Shown piece by piece: positions 57,884 to 64,000 of a stretch of DNA of 64,000 nt. The notes beneath the pieces are model-generated. The model did not search any database, was not told the origin of the DNA, and was given only the letters and a program-made list of their open reading frames with translations. How positions within the stretch are numbered: the first letter of the stretch is position 1; every line of letters starts with the position of its first letter. The DNA comes from MGBC124762 sp048201935 (lineage in GTDB: Bacteria > Bacillota > Clostridia > Oscillospirales > Oscillospiraceae), in contig DBFBGR010000019.1 in assembly GCA_048201935.1 (NCBI GenBank), forward strand, positions 34,948 through 98,947, in the 5' to 3' direction. Position numbers and translations under genes: made by a program.

Positions 57884-58903
57884 TTACCCTCCTACGCGCT
57901 CCAGGGCGGGCAGCTCCTCCTGGGCGAAGGCCGCCAGCAGCTCGGCGCAGTCGGTCACGTCGCTGAGGGCCACCGATTCCTGGGGGGTGTGGGTGTACCG
58001 GCAGGGGATGGAAACGCCGCCGGTGACCACGCCGGCGCGGCTTTTATGGATGGCCCCGCCGTCGGTGCCGCCACAGTCCATCACGTCCATCTGCCAGTGG
58101 AGTTTACGCTCCTTGGCCAGCTCCCGGAGACGCTCCACCATCTGGGGGTGACTGATCACCGCCCGGTCCATGACCTTGATGGCCGCGCCGCCGCCCAGGA
58201 CGCTGGAGCAGGTGTGTTTGCTGCCGGGCAGATCGTCGGAATCGGTCACGTCCACCACCACCGCGTAGTCCGGGTCGATGGCGAAGGCCGCCGTCTGCGC
58301 GCCCCGCAGTCCCACCTCCTCCTGGGTGGAGAAAACAAAGTAGAGGTCGTTGGGGCTGTCCTGGACCCGCTCCAGGGCCATCAGCAGGGCCACGCAGCAG
58401 ATGCGGTCGTCCAGGTAGGGCCCGAAGATGGAGCGGCCACTGAGGTAGGTTGGGGTGTGGTAGACCGCCATATCCCCTACCTGGACCCGGGCCCGGGCGT
58501 CGGCGGCATCCACCGCGCCGATGTCCACAAAGAGCTGGCCCAGCTCCAGCTTCTTGTCGCTGTCCAGGCCGTCCTCAGCCTGGAGCGTACCCAGAACTCC
58601 GTTGGCAAAGCGCACGGGCGTACCAAGAACGTCCCTGGCCTCTATCCCGCCAATGGCTCCAACGCGTAAAAGGCCACTGTCCTCCAGATGGGTGACCATG
58701 AAGCCGATGGAGTCCATGTGGGCGCACAGCATGACCTTCGGCCCGGGACCCTTTTTGTGGACGATGAGGTTGCCCATCACGTCGGTGGCGATCTCGTCGG
58801 CGTAAGGCTCGGCCAGGGCCCGGAGCTTTTCCGCCACACGCCGCTCCTGGCCCGAGGGGCCAAAGCGGCTGTTGATGGCCTGTAATGCCTCCAATACGTT
58901 CAT
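57884..58903 (-). CDS. M42 family metallopeptidase (third of three)
   Basis: This 339-residue di-metal aminopeptidase has the expected ligands in order: CAHMDSIGFMV (His, Asp; note DS where most have DE), LDDRIC (bridging Asp), TQEEVGLRG (catalytic and ligand Glu), VVDVTDSDDLPG (Asp) and RYTHTP (His). These enzymes form large tetrahedral complexes that trim peptides. ATG 58903 overlaps the previous gene by 4 bases; the longer frame upstream is antisense-like noise. Confidence 0.9.
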   Translation of the reverse strand: MNVLEALQAINSRFGPSGQERRVAEKLRALAEPYADEIATDVMGNLIVHKKGPGPKVMLCAHMDSIGFMVTHLEDSGLLRVGAIGGIEARDVLGTPVRFANGVLGTLQAEDGLDSDKKLELGQLFVDIGAVDAADARARVQVGDMAVYHTPTYLSGRSIFGPYLDDRICCVALLMALERVQDSPNDLYFVFSTQEEVGLRGAQTAAFAIDPDYAVVVDVTDSDDLPGSKHTCSSVLGGGAAIKVMDRAVISHPQMVERLRELAKERKLHWQMDVMDCGGTDGGAIHKSRAGVVTGGVSIPCRYTHTPQESVALSDVTDCAELLAAFAQEELPALERVGG

Positions 58904-59943
58904 TTCTGCGCTCCTCCTTCCATCTGGGCCCGGGCGGCGATGAAGCGCCGGGCCAGCTTTAGCATATTCTCGCAATCGTCCAAACTGACCACGCTGGTGG
59001 GGGCGTGGAGATACCGCACCGGCGCGGACACAGCGCACACCCGAACGCCCGCGCGGCTTCGCTGGACGGCCTTGGCGTCATTTCCTCCGGCGATGAGCTC
59101 CTTGGTCTGCCAGGGGATGGCGTTATCCTCACAAAGGCTCCGCAACTGCTCAAAAAGGGCTCTATCATAGATGGTGGCGCTGTCGATCTGGGAGATGACA
59201 GGCCCTTGGCCCAGACGGCATACCCGCTTGTGCGCCTCCACACCAGGGAGGTCGGCAGCGGTGGTGGCCTCCAGCACCATACAGACCTCCGGTTTAACGG
59301 AGAAGGCGGCTCCAAAGGCCCCCCGGGTGCCCACCTCCTCCTGCACCGTAAACGCGAAGGTGACATCCATAGGGAGGTCTTCACATAGGAGCTCTAAGAG
59401 GATGGCGCAGCCCAGGCGGTCGTCAATGGCCTTGGCCTTAAAAAGGCCGTTGCCGAACTCCAAAGCATCGTCTTGGAAGACGCAGATATCGCCTACCTCC
59501 ACCAGGCCCACGGCCTCTTCGGCGCTCCGGGCTCCGATGTCGATATAGAACTCGTCCAGCCTGGCCACCTTTTTTCGCTCCTCGGCGGTGGTGAGGTGGA
59601 TGGCCTGGAGCCCAATAACGCCGGGGACGCGGCTTGGGCCCACCCACACGGGCTTGCCGATAAGCACCCGGCGGTCGACGCCGCCTACGGTGTCGAATTT
59701 GAGGAAGCCCTCGTCGGTGACGCGCTTGACCATCAGCCCCACCTCGTCCATGTGGGCGCAGAGCATGAGGGCCTCGGGGGTGCTTTTTACGCCTTTTTTG
59801 AAGCAGATCAGGTTACCCAGCGTGTCGACGCGGACCTCTGCCCCGGCGGCTTGGGCACGCTGGCGCAGCCAGGAACGGACTTCCTCCTCGGCACTGGACA
59901 CCCCAGGCAGGGCGCACAGCGTGGCTAAGGTATCCTTTAGCAT
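58900..59943 (-). CDS. M42 family metallopeptidase (second of three)
   Basis: This 347-residue M42 peptidase has CAHMDEVGLMV, AIDDRLG, VQEEVGTRG, VLEATTAADLPG (Glu in place of Asp as the fourth ligand, seen in several family members) and RYLHAP. Domain order is the standard catalytic domain with an inserted PDZ-like dimerisation domain (about residues 65-165). The start overlaps the first M42 gene by 7 bases. Sequence differs clearly from its two neighbours, so this is an old triplication or separate subfamilies. Confidence 0.9.
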   Translation of the reverse strand: MLKDTLATLCALPGVSSAEEEVRSWLRQRAQAAGAEVRVDTLGNLICFKKGVKSTPEALMLCAHMDEVGLMVKRVTDEGFLKFDTVGGVDRRVLIGKPVWVGPSRVPGVIGLQAIHLTTAEERKKVARLDEFYIDIGARSAEEAVGLVEVGDICVFQDDALEFGNGLFKAKAIDDRLGCAILLELLCEDLPMDVTFAFTVQEEVGTRGAFGAAFSVKPEVCMVLEATTAADLPGVEAHKRVCRLGQGPVISQIDSATIYDRALFEQLRSLCEDNAIPWQTKELIAGGNDAKAVQRSRAGVRVCAVSAPVRYLHAPTSVVSLDDCENMLKLARRFIAARAQMEGGAQK

Positions 59944-60992
59944 ATCGTCCCCGCCTCCTTCCCCAGGTCCCGGACAAAGGCGCACAGCAAGGACACCAGC
60001 CGCTCCAAGTCCCCTCTGCTGACGACCTCCACCGGCGTGTGCATATAGCGAAGGGGCAGGCTCACCACGCTGGTGGCCACGCCCTCGCGGCACACCTGCA
60101 TCCCCCAGGCGTTGGTCCCGGTGTTGCCCGTCATCACCTCTAATTGATAGGGGATCTCCAACGCTTTGGCCTTGTCCTTCATGCGCTGGGTCATCCAGGT
60201 GGTCATGTTGGGTCCCACGCCGATGGCGGGCCCGCCGTCCAAGAAGCAGGCCCGGTCGCCGGGGTTCTTCACGTCCGGCGTGGCCCCATGGGTCACATCC
60301 ACCGCCACGCAATAGTCGGGATCAATGGCAAAGGTGCCGCACATGGCCCCCGCCCCGGAGACCTCCTCCCGGGTAGAGCCCATGAAGTAAACGTCCACGT
60401 CCAGCTCCACACCCTTCAATGCCTGGGCGCATAAAAGCAGCGCGGTAAAGCAGGAGCGGTCATCCAGGCTCTTGCCGCAGATACGGTCCTCCCCCAACGG
60501 GAAACAGCCGCAGCGGTAGGTGACGGGGGTGCCCACCGGGATGCGCGCCTGTGCCTCAGCCTGGGTCAGGCCCACATCGATATAGAGCTTGTCCACCGTT
60601 ATGGCCTTATTCTGCTCCGCGCCGCTTTGCACATGGGGCGGCAGGCAGGTCACCACGCCGAAGATGGGCGGGTCGGCAAGCACCGTCACCTCCCGGTCGG
60701 GCAGCATCCGAGGGTCCACGCCGCCGATGGCGGTAAAGCGCAAAAAACCCTCCTCATGGCCGGTGACCATGAGGCCGATCTCGTCCAAATGGGCGTCCAA
60801 CAAGAGCCGCTTGGCGTCTTTTTTGCCACAGCGGCGCACCCCCAGCAGATTGCCCATGGGGTCCACCCAGGTCTCGTCCACCAAGGGCTCCAAAAGCGCC
60901 CGGGCCGCCTGGGCCACGCTCTGCTCAAAGCCCGACGGCCCCTGCTGGGAGGCCAGAGCGTCCAGCGCGTTCCAAAGGTCCAAGTCTGTCAC
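59937..60992 (-). CDS. M42 family metallopeptidase (first of three)
   Basis: This 351-residue M42 peptidase carries LLLDAHLDEIGLMV, KSLDDRSC, STREEVSGAG, AVDVTHGATP and RYMHTP, so all metal and catalytic residues are in place. It is the most distant of the three (STREEVS rather than QEEVG). It overlaps murD by 4 bases at its start and the next M42 gene by 7 bases at its end. Three subfamilies side by side would allow a mixed tetrahedral complex, which is inference. Confidence 0.9.
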   Translation of the reverse strand: MTDLDLWNALDALASQQGPSGFEQSVAQAARALLEPLVDETWVDPMGNLLGVRRCGKKDAKRLLLDAHLDEIGLMVTGHEEGFLRFTAIGGVDPRMLPDREVTVLADPPIFGVVTCLPPHVQSGAEQNKAITVDKLYIDVGLTQAEAQARIPVGTPVTYRCGCFPLGEDRICGKSLDDRSCFTALLLCAQALKGVELDVDVYFMGSTREEVSGAGAMCGTFAIDPDYCVAVDVTHGATPDVKNPGDRACFLDGGPAIGVGPNMTTWMTQRMKDKAKALEIPYQLEVMTGNTGTNAWGMQVCREGVATSVVSLPLRYMHTPVEVVSRGDLERLVSLLCAFVRDLGKEAGTIC

Positions 60993-62392
60993 TCCCTCTC
61001 CTTGAGCCGGGCCACCAGCTCCTTGAATACCCGGCCCCGCTCCATAAAATTCTTGAACCGGTCAAAGGCCGCGCAGGCCGGGCTGAGGATGACCACGTCG
61101 CCCTCCCCCGCTGCGGCGTAGGCCGCCTCCACCGCCCCGTGGAGGTCCTCGGTCTCCACGATAGGAGTGGCCGAGGGATCGTAGCCCGGGGCTTGCTCCA
61201 CGCAATCGCGTATCTTTTGGGCGGTGTCTCCTGTCAAAATAAGGAGCTTGACGTGCTCCACGATCTCAGGGCCCAGCACGTCGAAGGGAATGTGCTTATC
61301 ATAGCCCCCGGCGATGAGGATGAGCCTTTGATCGAAGGAGCGCAGGCCCGCGATGGTGCGGGAGGGACTGGTGCCGATGGAGTCGTTGTACCACCGCGCG
61401 CCCTTTATCACGCCGCACAGCTCGATGCGGTGCTCCACGCCGCCAAAGCTCCGGGCGAAGTCCCGGATGACCTCTCCGCTCACCTGCTCCTTCACCGCGG
61501 CGATGGCCGCCATATAGTTTTCCACATTGTGCTCGCCGGGAAGCAGGATGTCGGAGCGCTCCAAAATCGCCCGCTGGCCCGCTCCGTCCCGGACCCAGAT
61601 GGCTCCGTCCCGGCAAAAAACGGCCTCCCCCTGGGGCGTGCCCTGGCGGCTGAACCAGACCACCTGGCCCGGGGCTTTGGGGGCAAAGGCAGCGGCGGTG
61701 GGGTTGTCAAAGTTCAAGATCACCCGGTCCTCCGGTCCTTGGTAGGCCAGGATGTTGCCCTTGGCCGCCACATATTCGTCCATGTCGGTGTGCTTGTCCA
61801 GATGGTTGGGGGCCAGGTTGGTGACCACGGCGATGTGGGGGCTCTGGGTCATGGTCATGAGCTGGAAGGAACTGAGCTCCAGCACCACACGGTGGCTTTC
61901 CTCCATCTCGTCCACCTTGTCCAACAAGGGCGTGCCAATGTTGCCGCCCACCCAGACGGTATAGCCCGCGGCCTTCAGGAGCCCGGCAATGATGCTGGTG
62001 GTGGTGGTCTTGCCGTCGCTGCCCGTCACGGCGATGATGGGACAGGGGCACAGCCGGAAAAAGGCCTCCATCTCCGAGGTGAGGACGCTGCCCCGCTCCA
62101 CCGCGGCGGCCAACTGGGGCGTGTGGGGCATAATACCCGGGGAACGGAAGATCACGTCCTCCGTCAACTCCTCCAGATAGTCCTCCCCCAGCCGCAGACG
62201 GACTCCCTGGCGCTCCCACCGCTCTACCAAAGCGGCGTCGAAGCCCTGGCGAGGGCTCTTGTCCCGGACGGTCACAGCCACGCCGCTGGCCAGCAAGAGC
62301 TCGATGAGAGGCTTATTGCTCACACCGGCTCCAAGGACCGCCACCGTTTTCCCTTGAACTGTATGAAAATACTCTTTCAGACGCCCTTGCAT
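60989..62392 (-). CDS. murD: UDP-N-acetylmuramoylalanine-D-glutamate ligase
   Basis: This 467-residue Mur ligase adds D-glutamate to the peptidoglycan precursor. The N-terminal Rossmann motif is VAVLGAGVSNKPLIELL; the ATP loop is AVTGSDGKTTTT (about residues 121-132); ELSSFQL and NLAPNHLDKH follow; and the C-terminal ligase domain has GGVEHRIELCG and NDSIGTSPSRT. It stands apart from the usual mur cluster and leads a unit with three peptidases. Confidence 0.96.
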   Translation of the reverse strand: MQGRLKEYFHTVQGKTVAVLGAGVSNKPLIELLLASGVAVTVRDKSPRQGFDAALVERWERQGVRLRLGEDYLEELTEDVIFRSPGIMPHTPQLAAAVERGSVLTSEMEAFFRLCPCPIIAVTGSDGKTTTTSIIAGLLKAAGYTVWVGGNIGTPLLDKVDEMEESHRVVLELSSFQLMTMTQSPHIAVVTNLAPNHLDKHTDMDEYVAAKGNILAYQGPEDRVILNFDNPTAAAFAPKAPGQVVWFSRQGTPQGEAVFCRDGAIWVRDGAGQRAILERSDILLPGEHNVENYMAAIAAVKEQVSGEVIRDFARSFGGVEHRIELCGVIKGARWYNDSIGTSPSRTIAGLRSFDQRLILIAGGYDKHIPFDVLGPEIVEHVKLLILTGDTAQKIRDCVEQAPGYDPSATPIVETEDLHGAVEAAYAAAGEGDVVILSPACAAFDRFKNFMERGRVFKELVARLKERE

Positions 62393-62425
62393 CGCTTTCC
62401 CTCATTTCCAAAAACATACCAATGT

Positions 62426-62476
62426 ATTATACCCCAACGAAAGTGATTTGACAAGGCTGGAAAGAAAGGCTAAAAT
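62426..62476. promoter_or_regulatory. Divergent murD and rnpB promoters sharing one -35 site
   Basis: Plus strand (rnpB): TTGACA (62448-62453), 17 bases, TAAAAT (62471-62476). Minus strand (murD): TTGTCA (62454-62449), 17 bases, TATAAT (62431-62426). The two -35 boxes overlap by five bases, so only one polymerase can bind at a time. Confidence 0.88.
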
Positions 62477-62482
62477 AGAAAC

Positions 62483-62857
62483 CAGCAAGCAAGCTGGACA
62501 GCCGCGTGGGCGTCTCCAAAGGGTCGCCCATGAGGAAAGTCCGGGCTCCGCAGGGCAAGGATAACGGGTAACGCCCGCCGGGGGTGACCCCAGGAAAAGT
62601 GCAACAGAGATATACCGCCGGCGAAGGACGCTCCTCCGGGAGCGCACCCGCCGGTAAGGGTGGAAAGGCGGAGGTAAGAGCCCGCCCGATGGACTGGTGA
62701 CAGCCCACCGCTGTAAACTCTATCCGGAGCAACGCCGTGGAGGGACATATGGCTGGCCCGGCCGTCCCGAGGAGGCGGCTTGAGCGCGTTGGCAACAGCG
62801 CGCCTAGATAGATGGCTGTCTTAAAGGACAGAACCCGGCTTACAGGCTTGCTTGCTC
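62483..62857 (+). ncRNA. rnpB: RNase P RNA
   Basis: The catalytic RNA of RNase P, which trims the 5' ends of tRNAs. P1 is formed by AGCAAGCAAGC near 62485 and GCTTGCTTGCT near 62845-62856. The conserved cores GAGGAAAGTCCGGGCTCC and ACAGAACCCGGCTTACA (P4 strands) are intact, as is the AGATAGATGGCTGTC region. The layout fits an A-type (ancestral) RNA. It is transcribed from the promoter at 62448-62476. Confidence 0.95.
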
Positions 62858-62912
62858 TCGTGACTTACCCGGGGCCCCGCCCCGCACATTTTACGCATGG
62901 AGGTGCTTTTTC

Positions 62913-63632
62913 ATGGCAAAGGCCTTTGCCAGCATCCTGACCGCGTCGGTCACAGCTCTGTCGCTGATCCTGGGCGCATGCCAGTCCCCCGGCCCCGAGG
63001 CCTACGGCCCGGAGGGCTATGACTACACAAGCCCCGTGCCCGAGGGCGACCTGCTGGGCGACGAGTGGTTCGACGATAGCTGTATCATCGGCCACTCGCT
63101 GATGGAGGGCTTCGAGGGCTTCGCCAAGGTCAAGTCCAACATCCACTACTTCACCTCCACCGGCCTCTCCGCCGCCGGGGCGCTGAGCTACAAGAAGTTC
63201 GACCTGCCCACCGGCGGCACGGGCACGCTGGAAAAGGGCCTGGGCCAGGCGGAGTTCAGCAAGGTCTATATCATGCTGGGGATCAACGAGATCAGCACCT
63301 CTGCCAGCTCCTACAAGGAGAACATGGGCGAGATCATCGACGCGGTGCGGGAAGCCCAAGGCGAGGACGTGCCCATCTACCTCCTCAACATCATGCCCAC
63401 CACCCGCAACAAATCCAACGCCGGGCCCTTCAACAAGAAAAACGTCACCCGGCTCAACGACGCGCTGCTGGAGGTGGCCGAGGACAAGATGTGCTTCTAT
63501 GTAGACCTCTACTCCTGCTTTGCCGACAGTGAGGGCTACCTCCCCTCGGAGAAGTCCACCGACGGCGTTCACATCACCGCCGGACAGTACCAGGTCATGG
63601 CAGATTATATCAAATCCCACACGGTCCAGTGA
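62913..63632 (+). CDS. SGNH/GDSL-like hydrolase lipoprotein
   Basis: This 239-residue lipoprotein has the lipobox LGAC (C23) after a signal sequence. The SGNH fold is suggested by SCIIGHSLMEGF (S62, in a GHS rather than GDS motif), IMLGINEIS (block III, GINE in place of GxND) and STDGVHIT with D217 and H220 as the catalytic dyad. It may remove O-acetyl groups from cell-wall or host glycans, but the substrate is unknown. TGGAGGTG precedes the ATG. It follows rnpB. Confidence 0.82.
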   Translation: MAKAFASILTASVTALSLILGACQSPGPEAYGPEGYDYTSPVPEGDLLGDEWFDDSCIIGHSLMEGFEGFAKVKSNIHYFTSTGLSAAGALSYKKFDLPTGGTGTLEKGLGQAEFSKVYIMLGINEISTSASSYKENMGEIIDAVREAQGEDVPIYLLNIMPTTRNKSNAGPFNKKNVTRLNDALLEVAEDKMCFYVDLYSCFADSEGYLPSEKSTDGVHITAGQYQVMADYIKSHTVQ

Positions 63633-63638
63633 CCCATC

Positions 63639-63670
63639 AAGGGCGGCCCTTTCCGGGGCCGCCCATTTAT
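63639..63670 (+). terminator. Terminator after the SGNH lipoprotein gene
   Basis: GGGCGGCCC (63641-63649) pairs with GGGCCGCCC (63656-63664), followed by ATTTATAT. Moderately strong. Confidence 0.75.
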
Positions 63671-63743
63671 ATGAGCTCCGTCTTTGCTGAGGCAGTCTGC
63701 AACCCAGCAGGCGGAGTTATTTTGGCTCCGTCTATACCGCCTT

Positions 63744-64000
63744 TTAAGCCCAACCCAGGGCCAGGCAGAGCAGATGGAAGCCGCCGCAGACCACTACGCC
63801 GCAGACGGTGGGGATGGCCACGCTCAAAGCGGTCCACCGCCACGAGCCCGTCTCCTTGCGGATGGTGAGGCAGGTGGTGGCGCAGGGCCAGTGGAGCAGC
63901 GAGAACAAGATCACGCTCACCGCCGTGGTCCAGGTCCAGCCGTTGGCGGTGAAGACCGCCAGCACCGCCCCACCCTCCAGCTCCAAAAGGCAGCCCTGAG
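63744..64000 (-). CDS. feoB: FeoB ferrous iron transporter, C-terminus only
   Basis: The minus-strand frame is open from the window edge to its stop at 63744, about 85 codons. The residues QGCLLELEGG, VFTANGWTWTTA, LLHWPCATTCLTIRKETGSW and a final membrane helix match the C-terminal membrane domain of FeoB, which imports Fe(II). The Cys in the WPCATT motif lies in the predicted pore. The GTPase domain and start are outside the window. Confidence 0.88.
   Translation of the reverse strand, partial: QGCLLELEGGAVLAVFTANGWTWTTAVSVILFSLLHWPCATTCLTIRKETGSWRWTALSVAIPTVCGVVVCGGFHLLCLALGWA

Noticed and set aside
57884..60992. One or more of the three M42 genes as a decaying duplicate
   Set aside because: All three keep the His, Asp, Glu-Glu and His ligands and full length, and differ enough to be separate subfamilies.
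1..64000. CRISPR arrays, insertion sequences, prophage or integration sites
   Set aside because: No regularly spaced direct repeats, transposase or integrase motifs, or tRNA-associated att repeats were seen.

Overview
The window looks like chromosome from a GC-rich, endospore-forming Gram-positive anaerobe of the class Clostridia, most likely a gut Oscillospiraceae-type organism. The evidence is AGGAGG-type ribosome binding sites, TTGACA-N17-TATAAT promoters, a T-box leader, intrinsic terminators with clean T tracts, and sporulation/germination genes (ypeB-like, cwlD, cotJ). Gene content and order (dprA-topA-trmFO, rpmG-secE-nusG-rplK-rplA, rplJ-rplL, rpsB-tsf) are also typical of Firmicutes. 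The genus is inference. There are no tRNA genes, insertion sequences, prophage or CRISPR arrays.

Layout. 1-7.3 kb: a DUF4288-like fragment, rarA and glyA on the minus strand, nth on the plus strand, a secreted WG-repeat protein with a hairpin-rich leader, and gltX. 7.3-10.7 kb: a YpeB-like germination protein, then rpsB-tsf. 10.7-15 kb is the most accessory-looking part: a DUF2975/HTH pair with a promoter-embedded inverted repeat, an SLH protein coupled to a permuted-papain YiiX-like protein, a small HTH regulator with an 11-bp inverted repeat over its own promoter and start codon, and a Cys-rich lipoprotein. 15-27 kb: rnc, acpP, plsX, trmFO, topA, dprA, an RNA methyltransferase, ktrA, ktrB, lysS and greA, mostly one long minus-strand run starting at a consensus promoter before greA. 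27-31.8 kb: a small membrane protein, a GNAT enzyme, the ribosomal gene block rplL-rplJ and rplA-rplK-nusG-secE-rpmG, and a structured RNA ahead of rpmG. 31.8-34.9 kb: lysC, hom and an ACT-domain regulator (aspartate-family synthesis). 35-41 kb: a class A PBP, DUF1292, a probable 6S RNA, a PrsA-like foldase and tcdA. 41-45 kb: a split TSUP transporter, ruvX, a leucine T-box with leuA, and folD. 45-50 kb: lgt, two M16 peptidases, and a cotJ locus with fused CotJA-CotJB. 50-53 kb: cwlD, radA, a small Cys-rich protein, a low-molecular-weight phosphatase and DUF1653. 53-62.5 kb: a tightly packed minus-strand unit murD - three M42 peptidases - PLP lyase - small membrane protein - VanZ-like - ligA - O-acetyltransferase. 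62.5-64 kb: rnpB, an SGNH lipoprotein, and the C-terminus of feoB.

The window is mostly housekeeping. The best leads for something undescribed are RNA and regulatory structures: the roughly 170-nt element at 31616-31790 (promoter, hairpin, 8-bp pseudoknot, competing antiterminator and terminator) in front of the rpmG-secE-nusG-rplKA operon; the possible attenuator at 5557-5640; the inverted repeats at 13997-14037, 11511-11532 and 29131-29167; and the nested palindrome at 29209-29316. Protein-level oddities are the CotJA-CotJB fusion, two half-size TSUP proteins whose first ribosome binding site lies in a terminator arm, Ala/Pro/Glu tails on S2 and L10, a histone-like tail on TopA, and three tandem M42 peptidases behind murD.
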